NCBI RefSeq assembly: GCF_039555335.1
Contig: NC_092647.1
Location: 7,699,959-7,763,958, forward strand
DNA from: Amphiura filiformis
Taxonomy: Eukaryota > Echinodermata > Ophiuroidea > Amphilepidida > Amphiuridae
DNA length: 64,000 nucleotides
Direction of reading: 5' to 3'
Shown: in pieces, positions 1 through 12,545 of the stretch
How the letters are laid out: each line of letters begins with the position of its first letter
How positions within the stretch are numbered: position 1 is the stretch's first letter
The notes under the pieces: model-generated
What the model was told of the DNA's origin: nothing
Seen by the model: the letters and a program-made list of their open reading frames with translations, nothing else
The model's database searches: none
Position numbers and translations under genes: made by a program

Positions 1-1166
1 TTTGAGAAAAACGCATTTGAAAATTGAGATTTCCATAGACGCCTGTGCATTAATTAATTAGTAATTAAGCATTATCTCACAAATTAAGCATGTGATAAGG
101 TTAAAAATGGTGTTAATTATTAAAGATTGTCAATATATACAACATATCAAAAAATACATTTTTTGTCATTTTTGACCATGTAATGGAAATTGTACCCAAC
201 TTACATGTATGACATGCGACCAGCTGGTACATGTAGTACACATGTATAGAACAAATTTCTCCAGGCTTTATTTCATGTAGTAATTTACAAAATTTATTTT
301 TTATGTGGAAAAAGCTCGGGGAAAGTGGCCATACACGGAAGTTCGTTCGAGATGCTTGCCGTAGTTTGATGAGCAGCATGCTTCTCTCGTGCAGCGTGAA
401 AACAACGGCATCGCGGCAAGATACAGATTTTATCCAGTTTCAGAATTAAACAAAATGACTTTGAACTTATTAGGATATTATTCAGGTGTATATTCGTTTT
501 TGAGGTGTACATTTTGCTAGACTGAGTCAAAATTACCAATCAAAAATAGTATGTTTGATGGTGATTTAGAGGTTGTGTTGCATGTAAATCGGTGTGCTTG
601 ACCAAAATCAGAAATAACAACCCGATGTATTTCTCTCATTTTACACGTAGGCCTATAGGCCTAATATAAAATAATAGTTTTTAGAGCGTTTTATTTCAGA
701 TCCAAATTATACATATCACAAAATAACATATATATATATCCATAGATTGCAGAAATATATCAGGGGGCCTGGAAATAAAAAATGATCTTCCAAAATTGAT
801 AGTCTAGTAAAGTTTGATTTGTGCTGTGAGTTCGGCTCAAAACATGCATTGCAACAGAATTTGTGGCGTCATGCATTGATATTATAACATCCGGGTAAGT
901 GGAGTCGATCCTACATCAGCATTTTGGTGTTAGTGAGAACGCGAAATCAATGTGGACTGAGTCCACTTGTATGTGGACTCGGACCTAGGTACGAGACCCC
1001 ATGTCTGTAGTGAGAACACGACCTTAGTGACACCATATGCTATATTCCTTCATCAATTCATCATGACTTTACTCACGAAAAACATCATTTTGTGCCCATT
1101 TTTCTCGAGTGATTGATTACCAGACATCGCGCAGTCCCCATTGTAAATAGGTGATCAACACGTGTA
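1..1166. other. Gene-less AT-rich stretch
   Basis: No exon, RNA gene or recognisable transposon end was found here. The short open frames at 113-539 on the minus strand have no recognisable motif, no splice context and AT-rich composition like the surrounding DNA. The GGCCTA motif typical of this genome's non-coding DNA occurs near 650-662. Confidence 0.6.
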
Positions 1167-3076
1167 GTGCTGGGCTCACATGTTCAAGAACCGGAAGGGT
1201 ATCACGGTCACCATCAGTTTGCAATGACAAGTCTCACCAGAAGTAAATACAGGAGATACATCAGAGATGTTTGCGCTGAATCCAACAAAAAATTCTGGTC
1301 TCTGATAAAAAGTTTGAAAAATGATAGTTTTGGCATTCCTACTTTAAAATCCGTAGTAGGCTGTAACATCACTGAAAACAAAGAGAAAGCTGAAGTGATG
1401 AATGATCAATTCCAGTCAGTATTCACACAGGAGAATATGAACAATGTACCTAGCATCACCTCAACTCAATTCCCTCCCATGCCTGACATTGACATTAGTA
1501 CCGACGGTGTGACAAAGCTTTTGCTTGACCTTGACATGACCAAAGCGACTGGACCGGACGAAATACCTGCGTGTATCTTGAAGATGGGAGCGGCGGAAAT
1601 CGCACCAGCACTCACAACCATCTTCAGACGCTCTCTTGAAACAGGCATTCTGCCTGATGATTGGAGATGTGCGAATATATCTCCAATCTTCAAGAAAGGG
1701 GACCGCACGACACCTGCAAACTATAGACCGGTTTCCCTTACGTCTATAAGCTGCAAGGTTATGGAACATGTGTTATTTTTTCAAGTATCATGCGCCATCT
1801 TAACCAATTTAATATCTTGACCGACCAGCAACACGGCTTTCGCCAAAATAGATCGTGCGAGTCCCAGCTTATACTGACAATACACGACTTTGCCCTGTCC
1901 CTCGACAGTAAGCAACAGACTGATGTTATCATCATGGACTTCAGCAAAGCCTTTGATGTTGTACCACACAATAGGCTTATGCTGAAGCTTGACCACTATG
2001 GTATACGCGGACCCATCCACGCTTGGATCTCCGACTTCCTAATGCGAAGAAAGCAGAGGGTTGTCATTGGGGGTGAGAACTCGGACTGGGTACATGTCCA
2101 ATCAGGCGTACCGCAGGGCACTGTACTTGGTCCTTTACTTTTCCTTTTATACATAAATGACCTACCAGACAACATCACCTCCACGGTTCGACTATTCGCC
2201 GGCGACTGTGTTATTTACGGACTATTACGAACGACTTTGACGCTGATTTAACTCCAGACAGACCTTGACCGGTTGTCCGAGTGGGAGGAAAAATGGCAAA
2301 TGAAATTCAATCCAGATAAATGTTTTGTACTCAAAATGACTCATTCTCATAATCCTAAGACCCACACATACTCACTTGCAAATACTATCCTCCAGGAAAC
2401 AAATTCTCACACATACCTTGGCGTCGAGATCGCCAACGACTTAAAATGGAACAAACACATCAATAACATTGCAGCAAAGGGAAATAGGGCTCTGGGTTTT
2501 GTCAAAAGAAATTTACGCTCATGTACAGAGGACATCAAACAAATAGCGTACCAGTCTCTAGTTAGACCATCCCTGGAGTACAGCTCATCAGTATGGGACC
2601 CTTATACTGCTGAAAAAATCTACCAACTAGAAGCAGTACAGAGAAGGGCCATACGTTTAAGTCAAGAACAACTATGACAAGAGAGCTAGCGTAACTGAAA
2701 TGTTAAAGAACTCAAACTGGTCGTCACTACAGCAAAGGCGCAAGATAGCAAGACTGTCAACTTTCCAGAAAGCATACCAGGGTTACCTGTCCATCCCTAT
2801 CCGAACACTGCTACGCCCGGTCACACGTACAACGCGTCGCTCACACAGCAAAGCTTTTATTGAAGTACAACCAAAGACTGTTACAAGCATTCTTTTCTGC
2901 CTAGAACTCTGAAGGAGTGGAACAGTTTACCAGAGGAGATAGTTAACATAGAAAACCCTAAACAATTCAAGACGCAAGTCATTAATTACCAGTAGCTCAA
3001 CATTTATGCGCACACCACAACCCGGTTCGTCTTCCCCACCAGGGGTGTTGAACTGTACAAAAAGAAGAAGAAGAAG
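1167..3076 (+). mobile_element. 5'-truncated non-LTR retrotransposon (LINE, CR1/Jockey-like), broken
   Basis: The stretch encodes the reverse transcriptase of a LINE in pieces. Seen in order: a pre-RT region with ATGPDEIP and PIFKKGD...NYRPVSL (about 1540-1740), HGFRQNRSCESQL (about 1830-1870), FSKAFDVVPH (about 1940), SGVPQGTVLGPLL (about 2105-2145), the catalytic box reading FAGD instead of FADD (about 2195), then the thumb and C-terminal region with YLGVEI, LVRPSLEYSSSVWDPY and QRRA (2400-2650), and a tail up to about 2990. The frame changes near 1790-1820 and 2680, and a stop at 2249 separates two pieces of the same frame, so at least three breaks plus a lost catalytic Asp make it dead. 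The endonuclease half is absent, as expected for 5' truncation. The 3' end is a short GAA repeat (about 3061-3076). Family placement rests on motif style only. Confidence 0.9.
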
Positions 3077-4505
3077 TCAACCTTTGCAAATCGGGAGATG
3101 GATTGATTTGCCCAGCACTGGAATTTCTCAAATCTTTAATCACCAACGCAGTTGGCAGTTGTAAGTTAACATCTTTGATCAAGCAAGGTTGCAGAATTAA
3201 ACGGACTCATAATATTTGTACTTCAGCGCCTCACAAGTGTTTCATAGCATAGGTCCTACAGCGATAATCTTTCTGGGTTTGGAATGTCTCCCTCTATATA
3301 TAATATCCCAGGAACAACCCATGGCGCTGAGTTTATACTTACTGGTCGCTTAAGATTATTGCGATTTCAACTGCGAGACAGGACTAGAAGCTTTTGTTAT
3401 TGTAGGAAAGTGCTTTTACTTGATTGATTGCTAATCAATAACTCACAGCTTAGCGACTGATTGTAGATCACTATAAATCGGATGTACTGTTGACCCCATT
3501 ACGGTTAAGAATAATAGACATACACCGGTTAGTCCATGCTAAGCCAAATAAAAAAAATTATTTGTTGTACGCCCACCTCCTTCCTCACTTTCTGGGATCA
3601 GTCTATATTTTTTCATTTTTCAATTTTCATATTACATTAAAAGGTTTCAATACATGAGTGAAATGTTAATGCGTATAAACAAGATTATTAGTCAGCATGA
3701 ATCACTTGCTAGTGTTTTTGTGGAACTCTAAGGGATCTTACCACTCATTAATGATGGTTTCGTCGTTTTTCATGGCATATGCTGAAATGCCCGAAAACTG
3801 CTAGCAATGTCAATTTTACATGAAAACTGCTTTATTTTGACAATTCAGCAAAAAAAAAAAAATAAATAAATCAACAGCCCCTCCTCCTCACTTTTCCAAC
3901 TGGGATGCGAACTAATTAAAAATTTATGTGGCCATATAGCCGGGTGCTATGTTGGTATGTTATCAGACCAAAAGGATGTATGCTACGTGTCGGATGTATG
4001 TACTGTACTTCTTTTGCCGTGTTACGATAATCGTGATAAAAAGTCCCGAACATTTCTTTTAAAATTAGAGATAACACGCATTCTGCTGTTTTGCTTTTTT
4101 GAACAAGAACTATTGTGTGAGCAAAATAACACAGACAGTTTTTTCTTTCGGGTGGTAGAATTGGTTGTAAATTGACAGATTTACCGAGGTTTTTTGTAAT
4201 TTTTGTTTCCATAAAAATGTTACTAGAAAAATGCCAAAAATATCACATTTTTGGCCAGTAAATTTTAATTTTTTTTTGCCTATATTTTAGTTTCGACTTT
4301 AAAGTAAACATATATATGGGACATATCATATTTCATTGAGGTGTTCTATGAATGCAACCTTCGAAAAGATCATGGTGCGTCACAACAAATTCCCAAAAAT
4401 ATGGCCACTTGCATGATTTATTTAGGTATTTACATTTAAAACGATCCCTGCAGCATAGTCTTTACCCAAGACGAAAATTTAAAGTGTGCGCTGAATTTAT
4501 GCGTG
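3077..4505. other. Gene-less stretch
   Basis: Nothing recognisable. Homopolymer A runs (3849-3865), an unremarkable AT-rich background and short open frames on both strands near 3916-4212 that overlap each other and have no motif. Confidence 0.55.
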
Positions 4506-4935
4506 ACCCTATCTAAGGCTGGCATTTTCGGTCGGATAAACGGGTACCGCCGAGATTACATTACCGGGTAGGAAATACCCTCCCGGTACCAAATTCAAAA
4601 AAAAAAAAAAATTTCAAGATATTTTGTTATTTTTAATATGAAAATTGATAATTTGTATTCATGTCATAGTCTATTAATGATTTCAAAATGCATTCAAATT
4701 CAATACATTTTGAAATCATTAATAGACTATGACATGAATACAAATTATCAATTTTCATATAAAAAATAACAAAGTATCTTGAATTTTTTTTTATTTATTT
4801 TTTTTTTTTTAGGTCAACCATGAATGATCCTGGCATTTAGGTCTAGGTCCAGAGACACTACAAAACCGAAAAAATAAAAAACTTAAAAAAAAAAAAATTA
4901 CAAAATTACCCGAAAATGCCAGGCCTAACCCTATC
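4506..4935. mobile_element. Non-autonomous hAT-like MITE with 8-bp target duplication
   Basis: The element spans 4514-4927 and is flanked by the identical 8-mer ACCCTATC (4506-4513 and 4928-4935). Its ends are inverted repeats: left TAAGGCTGGCATTTTCGG, right end read on the minus strand TAGGCCTGGCATTTTCGG. An 8-bp target duplication is the hallmark of hAT transposons. The inside (about 4600-4805) is a near-perfect palindrome with arms of about 95 bp ending in A and T runs. There is no transposase, so it would depend on a partner element. Confidence 0.85.
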
Positions 4936-4940
4936 ATAAT

Positions 4941-5147
4941 TATAGGGTGCTTGCACGGAAGGTCATTAGTTCAAATCATCCTCCAGACACGCTCCAGAAG
5001 ACATGCAAATGCATGGAGTACAATACCAATTGCCTGTTTAACTGGTATTGATCAAAGTAATTCTTTTGTACTCCATGCATTTGCATATCTTCTGGAGCGT
5101 GTCTGATGATGATTTGAACTAATGACTTTTCGTGCAAGCACTCTATA
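4941..5147. mobile_element. Palindromic foldback MITE, family 1, copy 1
   Basis: Almost the whole 207 bp is one inverted repeat. The left arm begins TATAGGGTGCTTGC and runs through the ACACGCTCCAG region to about 5043; the right arm is its reverse complement and ends GCAAGCACTCTATA. TATA at both tips suggests a TA target (mariner-like), which is inference. It starts six bases after the target duplication of the preceding hAT-like element. A second copy lies at 57150-57603. Confidence 0.8.
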
Positions 5148-5851
5148 TTCGAATCACAGGCGGCATTAGCCGTCCAGCCCAGCCGGCAGTGTTTTTAAAA
5201 TGCATAAAAACAACTTGGTTTTAATGCTAATTATTGCGTTCCAAGGAAGTCTGATTGTCATTATAAAATAGCCGAGTGGGCGGGTTTTCGCTGAAATATT
5301 TTTTGTGTAAAAACTGCAGCATTCTATGTATAAAGGAATATATGAATATTAACTGCACAACATGTAGAACGATTCGTGATACCCAATTGTGGTACAGTTG
5401 GTGTTATTTAGCAGGGGGGAGAATTTTATTTCAATTTTATATACGTCAAAATATTTTTTGAAATTACTGAAAATAAACGCTCAAAAATGATGAAAAATCT
5501 AATGTAATTTTTACATAGAACCCGATAAAGATTACTGTGTCGTTTTTATGGTAATCTAATCTTCTATTTTCTAAAAAACATCTTGGGGTTCTATGTGAAA
5601 ATCTTGAATAAACTGGGGAAACCCAACGTCTATACTCCGGGGACTATAGGCCTACAGAAAATGGCTGATTCCCTATAGGCCTACATTGTATGCGGACCGA
5701 TATATCAATACCATGATGCACGATGCAGTCAAAGTTGATAATATCTATTGTGCTCAGCACAATACACGTATTGTTGTATTTCTATTCTTTACCCAGAAAT
5801 GTTGGAGTTGCCTATAAGCTTTATGTTTAAAATTCAATATGGCTACCAGCA

Positions 5852-5935
5852 ACTCATGTGGTCCAATGGATTAGCGCGCTGGACTTGGAGATACTGTATG
5901 CAGCTGCGGCGTATGTTCGAGTCCTACCTCTGCCA
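5852..5935 (+). repeat. tRNA-like sequence, probable tRNA-derived SINE head
   Basis: An RNA polymerase III A-box-like TGGTCCAATGG (5859-5869) and a B-box GTTCGAGTCC (5915-5924) sit about 45 bases apart. The acceptor stem does not pair and the anticodon region has extra bases, so this is not a working tRNA. A related sequence lies on the minus strand at 62583-62664, which points to a dispersed tRNA-derived SINE rather than a lone tRNA pseudogene. Confidence 0.6.
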
Positions 5936-6168
5936 AACTGAAATTCACTTATTTTTTTTCACTTTCATATTTGGGAAATGGGACTGGGCGAATTTATGTG
6001 TGATTCGGGATCATTCGGGAGGGGATGGTTGGAAAAGTTGGAACCTCGGACGTCAAAAATTTTTTTGATCCCCCCTAAAAAGGTGGATTTTTTATTCCCC
6101 ATTTTATGGTCTAAAATTTTTTGATCCCCCTTCATGTCCTAAAAAGAAACCAAAATATACATCACTAA

Positions 6169-6490
6169 CAGTAGCATAGATTTCTTTTTGGGGTTGGAGA
6201 AAATTTCTTAAAGTCTAGTGAATGCAGCACCTTTTGCCGACAAAATAAGTTTATGGTACAAATGCTTGCATGAAGCCTTTAAAAAAATTGCTATATTGAA
6301 GCTAAACTGGTGAAATATAGTACAAAACGAATTAATTTGCATAAAGCGCAAAAATTAACACTTTTTAGTTTAAAATTACGAAATATGGGGTTAATTTTGG
6401 TTAGAAACCCATATACAGGCCACAACATTGGGGGATGATTAAAATATTAGGAGGATTTATCCCCCTTCTCCCCGGGATCTACCCCTATGG
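6169..6490. repeat. Dispersed repeat, family A, copy 1
   Basis: It begins CAGTAGCATAGATTTC and ends near GGGATCTACCCC. A second copy at 14024-14320 shares the ends, the middle GAAGCTAAACTG and the AGAAACCCAT block. Copy 2 also has GCGCGAAGCGCG inserts typical of a repeat class common in marine invertebrates. No coding capacity. Confidence 0.65.
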
Positions 6491-6840
6491 TCATTAACTC
6501 ATTAGCTAAAGAAAATAACACTAATAATAATAACAATAATAATAATATTAAATAAATATTAAAACTTTAAAACTTAATGTTATAAAGTTAAAATATTCCC
6601 ACTTTTATGTTAAATCATTGGCCATTTATTTATATAGCCTATAGTATAAAGATACCACATAATCTACATTTTAATGTGAAAGTCTGAAAGACCATAGTTG
6701 AACCAGAGAAGGTGAGATTTTGAACATATATAGTTCAAAATTTAATAAAACAATATAAAATAATAACAATACTATTCAATGTTGCTACACTAAATATATG
6801 AAAATAAATAAAACGTATTACTAAAATGAAGCAACCTTCT
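6491..6840. repeat. AT-rich stretch with (AAT)n microsatellite
   Basis: An imperfect run of AAT/TAA units lies at about 6515-6555. The rest is AT-rich DNA with no gene signal. Confidence 0.6.
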
Positions 6841-7524
6841 CAGCAAACACAAAACATTTTCGAGATCATTCGCCAGCGGTTAGAAAAGGTTGTCAGAACA
6901 TGTTTAAATGTCGGGTTACAGGCGATATATAAAACGTTTTTCATAACATTCAAAAATATTCTAACATTATGTTATTTAAGTGTTGACAAAATATTTCACA
7001 AAAGAAATGTTTGGAATTTTTATTGAAAATAACATTTTGAAAACATTTTAAAAATATAGTTGTTGTGTGTTTTCATAACAAAACATTTTAAAACGTTTTA
7101 ATGACTATTATATAATCCGACATTTAAAGGGGCATTTAAGTGATCCACAGCATCATCTCCCCACTATTTTCAAAAAAAAAGTTGAGACTTTTACATAATG
7201 TTTATGTACAAAAAATTCTTGCAGATTAATTAGTTTAGCAAAAGATATGAATTTCATTCTGGTATACCAGAACGAAATTACAACACAGTCTATGGAGCAG
7301 TATAATCATGCATAACTTCATAAGCGCAAAATTGGAATCAACTGAAATTTTGGGAATAAGCTTTTTTCGTGGATATCTATACTGAAAATTGTCATAAAAA
7401 GAGGATCATCAGTGCTATGATCACGAAATACTCCTTTAATGTTATTAAAGGTTTTACCAAAACCAAAACCCAAAATACAACCTGCTTCCAACGTTTTAAA
7501 AATTAATGTTTTGTGTTCGCTGGG
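6841..7524. mobile_element. CAGCAAACACAAAA-type MITE, copy 1
   Basis: The left end is CAGCAAACACAAAACATT and the right end TTTTGTGTTCGCTGGG, its inverted complement. Inside are repeated ACGTTTTAAAACGTTT-like motifs and TGTCGGGTTA. The middle (about 7130-7450) differs from the other two copies (13336-14022 and 40451-41145), so it carries unrelated or inserted DNA. Confidence 0.75.
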
Positions 7525-9896
7525 TTAGGGCCTACTACAAAAATGTATTTGTATAAATTGGAAAACACTTCAGATTTATTGTCCTGCTTTTTAACCAAAA
7601 ATAATAATAATAATAATAATAATTTCATTGTAGGCTGAAAAAGCTTCTCTCTCAGCCTATACCAACGCGTGCAGTTAGGCCTATATGGCGTTTTAATTGA
7701 ATTTAGGGCCTACAAATATCGCAAAGCGCATTTTAATATAACATTTTTCTGCTAAATTGGATTGGTAGGCTATTGTTTTGTTAAAATAACTACACAAAAA
7801 CAAATGATACGAGAAGCAATATTGTATAAATAAAGACAAAATGACAAACGTTTTCAACTGAGTGTTTTTAAGTTATTTGACAAGTTTATAATATTCATCA
7901 TGTTCATGCTGTTTGTGTGGCCTATAAGATGTTGCGAAATGATATATAGGCCTAGGCCTATATTTAACATGTTAAATTAGGCCTATGATAAAAAAAATGT
8001 TTATAATTTCTTTAATTTAAAACAAAATCCTATACATTATAGTATATAATATTATCGTTTAATTATAATTATTATTTCGTTGTTATTTTTTAAATCGTAA
8101 TCATAAAGAATAAATTAAGACATGACATCCTGCTGCTGCATCATACTATCAGATATCTGACTTTTGCAGTTCTGAGTTTGATCATGCTAATTATCGATTA
8201 TCATGTCATCATTTTTGAGAGCTATTCAGCTATGATAGGCCTACATGTATGTTTCCAGTGCGTAAATTCTTATCCATGACAATCGTCGAACGATTTTACT
8301 TTGTATGAACTTTGAACTTTATTAAATCCTATGGTACCGGTATCTGATTTGTTGAGCCAGTCCCATAATCGTTGCTATGCATTGTTATAATGCAGGCAGG
8401 CAAAAACTGCTGATAGCCTATAATGTTGGCAGCGTCGAATTTGCGACGGCGTTTTACAATATACTTTAATACAATCACCACCATGCGTACACATTATCAG
8501 AATCACGTATTGACTTTATCCCTTTTTTTTACATCAAGCGCACGTCCTTTTCAGGTTGGATAGTAGCTGGATTTTGATTGGTTCACATGCCATGAGGTCA
8601 TCGCGAGATGGCGTGTTTCTCACAAGAAGCCTAAAAAGTTTATTACGGGACGCTAAAGACGTGGCCTGTGTTTCTGGTTTAAAAGTAAGCAAACACTTCA
8701 GCTAAGATACATAAATGTTAGCCAAGCTAAATTGAAGCCAAACTGGACAATCTAAAAATTGTTTTGCTGCGTTTTAAAACTGAAGACGCTACGATGTCGA
8801 TGACTGACCGTGTTATACTAGCAATCTTCTATGGATAGTAGATAGATTTCTCGATCAAGTTCCAGTTTGGCCAAGAAATACTTAATTTGATTATCATGAT
8901 TATAATATTTTATAGTTATTTTAAGTTAGCGATTTGCGGAAAACCGCCCTGCTGACTAAACATTCAGAAGGTTCAGAAGTTGTTTACAAAATTACAATAA
9001 TTTAAATTAAATTAAATTTTAATTTAAAATAAAAATAAAATATCATGATTGATTTAGAATGAATCATAACTAAGCATATAAATATGTACGTATACATTTC
9101 TAGTAGAAGTAGTACTTGAGTACAGTATTATATTGAATACAGTGCAGTTATGGCAGTGTACCATGTACAGTAAGGACAGACAGCTAGCCCATGGACGGTG
9201 CATGTACATGCATCAGTCAGTGCATAAAAATAGATTCTAGTCCATTGTGCGTAACAAATTACGGTTTAGTACCACGCTACAAATAACGTAAACCCAAGCT
9301 TAATTACATACCTGCTCGATTGGAGGAGAAACTGAAGTATTGGCATCTAAACTAGATATCTTTGTGGTTATTTAAAACCCTTAAGATAAAATAAAGGGCC
9401 AACAAAGTTTCAATTATTTCGCATCATGTTTCTCTGTAGTCGACCATTTCTCATTATACTTCATTGTATTCACTTGAAAAAGTCATAATTATGATGCACC
9501 AGGATTGTAAAAGAAATATCATTTCGCTGACAATGTTTTATACATCTTTGATTTCAGCATTACTTGGAGTTGAAAACAAATCTTAATCACAACGTAATAC
9601 CCGAAAAATAACAAATAGTTGTTTTATTGACCTATTAAAGAGATAAAAAATAGAATCAACGTAATTCGCGTAGCGCCCTCAGCGATTAAGTGTTGGAAAG
9701 CGGAAATGAAAAGAAACCTTTTATTCATAAAAAATAATTCATCAGTCTCTCATTCTTGGTACAATTCATAATTTAATACAGTTTTTGTTAACACAATTAT
9801 CATAAAAATAACAGTTAACTGTTTAAATCAATGTTTCTATTCTTCGTAAATTTGTAAATTGGACTAATACAAAAGAAGTGCCGCCCAACATCCAGC
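7525..9896. other. Gene-less stretch
   Basis: No open frame or motif of note in 2.4 kb. It holds an (ATA)n run at about 7600-7622, several GGCCTA motifs (7920-7985) and scattered AT-rich sequence up to the tRNA gene. Confidence 0.55.
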
Positions 9897-9968
9897 GGTC
9901 CCGTGGTGTAATGGTTAGCACTCTGGACTTTGAATCCAGCGATCCGAGTTCAAGTCTCGGCGGGACCT
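9897..9968 (+). tRNA. tRNA-Gln (anticodon TTG)
   Basis: A complete 72-nt tRNA. The acceptor stem GGTCCCG (9897-9903) pairs fully with CGGGACC (9961-9967), followed by the discriminator T. The anticodon stem CTGGA/TCCAG encloses CTTTGAA with anticodon TTG, which reads CAA (Gln). The T arm CCGAG-TTCAAGT-CTCGG pairs fully. There is no intron and no encoded CCA, as expected for a nuclear eukaryotic gene. The A-box and B-box are intact and a T run follows, so it looks transcribable. Confidence 0.95.
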
Positions 9969-9974
9969 CGTTTA

Positions 9975-9983
9975 TTTTTTTTT
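9975..9983 (+). terminator. RNA polymerase III T-run terminator of tRNA-Gln
   Basis: A run of nine T bases starts seven bases after the tRNA end. Runs of four or more T end Pol III transcription. Confidence 0.8.
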
Positions 9984-11110
9984 CTTGCTCTGAACTTGCT
10001 CTTCAGCCCAGATGCTGATATTTCTTGTAATTTTTTTTTCTTTAGGAAAGCACTTTTTCCTGTTTTTTTCTCCAGTGGCGGTGCTACGCGGGGAAAAGGG
10101 GCACTTGCCCCCCATATTTTTCTTGTCAATAAAATAGGCCTACAAGCGAAGGGGAGGGCCAATTGTGTAGTGACTAGTGAGTTCCAAAACATGCAGTTTG
10201 GCCCTTTCGTGTCTTATTTATAGTCTTATTATAGCAAAAGTGACTGAATTGAGTTGAATCTTGAACCATCTGGTCGGTCTTAAAGCCATAATGTACGATC
10301 TACGGTTAATTTTTTTCAAACCCGATTTTTTTTTGCATATTTTTAATGTTTACACATGTCCCAACTTGCACCTAAATGGAACCGGCCAAATTTGTTGTCT
10401 TTTTAGGTCAACAGAGCAAAGTTTCACATATCATAATTTAAAAATGATGATAGATGTCCTCCCATTGAACTGCATGGCCAAAATAACCAGTGGGGGTTCT
10501 AGTCAATTTACCTTGCTATTTCAACCTAAAATGGATCCTTCCCGTCAGTTATTAGGGCCTACTAATTTTATTTCAACATTTTGAATAAAAAACAACAAAA
10601 TCATTAAAGTAGGCCTACATTATGGCTTAAGATGGGCAATTTTAAACAATCGTTGTAAAATGTGATCATGAGTATATCATGGTGATTATTTTTTTTTTTT
10701 TGGGGAGTACAATTATGATATAAAATTGGATGGTTTGAACCCAATACACAAATTTATTGGTCAAAAAATGTGATTTTTTTTCAAAAATGTGATTTTGGGT
10801 CAAAGTGTGATTTTTGGTCAATAAGGTGATTTTGTTCAAAAATAAGCAAGTCAAAAATGAGTTTTGGTCAAAAAATTGTAGAAAACAAAATTTTAGTGGA
10901 AAGGGTGAGCCTATCCAACACAGTCCAAGTTTTGAGTCCAAGTGTTGATTATATTGGACTCCATGCCATTTTGTCCAGTTTTAGCACGCTATAGGCAATG
11001 ATATGCCAAAGTGCAGCGTGGGGGGGGGGGGGCTACTTCTTAAGTGATAAAGCCAATGATCAAGCCTTGGTATCTCAGTCTTTGGGCCTATAACCTAAAT
11101 TTATGTAGCA
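9984..11110. other. Gene-less stretch with transposon-end debris and a simple tandem tract
   Basis: At 10070-10120 there is CCAGTGGCGGTGCTACGCG followed by a G-rich/C-rich hairpin (AAAAGGGGCACTTGCCCCCC), the style of hAT-like element ends in invertebrates. At about 10755-10880 an imperfect tandem of TTTTGGTCAAAAATGTGA-like units appears. A run of 12 G lies near 11020. No gene. Confidence 0.55.
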
Positions 11111-11789
11111 TTAAGGGAACTGGAATGAGCGTTTTGAGCGTTTCGACAGCATTTTTTGTGGGACATGAGAGCACATCAGACCTATCGAATTGCATTATAC
11201 GAAGAATGTCTTTCTGATATCAAGTAATTTTCATTTTATGAAATTCACGATATAATACAAATTGTATGGCAAATTATTAAAATTTGATATTTTTCAAATT
11301 TTGGAGATATAACAGTCCTCGAAGTAAATTTTATAAATTTAATGATATAGTCTTAAAGTGTATGTAGCTGGGAGGAAAAGCCGACGATCAATTGAAAATT
11401 TTGACCTTTCATATTGAAGATATGGATTTTGTTTCCAAAAAGACCTAATTTTTTTTGGTGTTTTTGGGAAAAAAATCCATATCTTCAATACGAAAGGTCA
11501 CAATTTTCAATTGATCGTCGGCTTTTCATCCCACCTACATACACTTTACGTAGAAATCATCAGATTTATAAAGTTTACTTCGAGTACTGTTAAATATCAA
11601 AAATATCAATTTTTAATAATTGCCATAAAATGTGTAGGGCCTATTACATTGCGAATTTCAAAAAATCAAAATTATTTGATATCAGAAGGACATTCTTCGT
11701 ATTCAGAATGAAATTCGATATGTCTGATGTGCTCTAATGTCCCACAATAAATACTGTCCAAACGTTCATAGTTCATACCCCTTCCTTAA
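11111..11789. mobile_element. TTAA-flanked foldback element (piggyBac-like MITE), copy 1
   Basis: Both tips are TTAA (11111-11114 and 11786-11789), the invariant piggyBac target. Nearly the whole 679 bp is one inverted repeat with arms of about 330 bp: the GTGGGACAT, AGCACATCAGAC, GATATCAAG and GATCGTCGGCTTTT blocks on the right arm mirror the left arm, meeting at about 11450. It has no transposase. Related copies lie at 15113-15600 and 26783-26829. Confidence 0.8.
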
Positions 11790-12085
11790 AGTCCTCTTGT
11801 ATGTCTGCTTATTCTCAATATTTGAGTGCACTATACCACCGCTCATCGATCAACCACTATAATTACCATGTAGGCCTACAACTTGAACTATCAATCCATC
11901 ATGAAAATGTTTAACGTTTGTTTTGTTTTGAAGTCCCAAAGCTGTGACAGGGAGCTCAAATACGAAAATATTTATCCTGAGTAAGCAGTTGAACAACCAC
12001 ATCTTGAAAACATTTTTCATGTTATGGACATTATCCAAAGCTACGTACCGGTAACCGTTTAACAACCAAACATGAATTTGTCTTT

Positions 12086-12545
12086 AAAAAAGACAAGTTC
12101 ACGGACCAGGTGTAGCACATGTACTTTGAGCTACTGTGGTCTAACTCTAACATGATTCATATCTAACATACTCTGCACTTATTCGACAATAAATAAGTGA
12201 TATGAGGCTTAATAATGATACCTGCGTCGACTCTGGAAAATAATATTTCCAAAACCTCATTTTGCATTTTTTAAGCCACCTCGGGAGCCACCTATACAGG
12301 ATCTCATTTTGCATTTAGGTTTTCATTGCGTTGCAAAGTAGCAAAACTTGCTTTAGGCATATATATGGCCCAATTCGTGCCTGGAAAAGGCTATCCCTCT
12401 TACAACCTATCGACAGGTCTGATTTCTATAATGAGGTTTCACCGGGTTTGCAAGAGATAATAATACCAAAATCTAAACACCATGAAATTCACCACATCAC
12501 GACTAAGCTCAAAGACCATTGGGCGCCCATTCCTTTTTTAAAGGA
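12086..12545. repeat. Dispersed repeat, family B, copy 1
   Basis: From GTTCACGGACCAGGTGTA to the C/T-rich end. The second half (from TGATACCTGCGTCGACTC on) recurs in the same orientation at 17473-17790, including the shared CCACCTCGGGAGCCACCT and GGTTTGCAAGAGATAATAAT stretches. The first half recurs at 61562-61690. The short open frame at 12331-12591 is created by the repeat and is not a gene. Confidence 0.75.
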
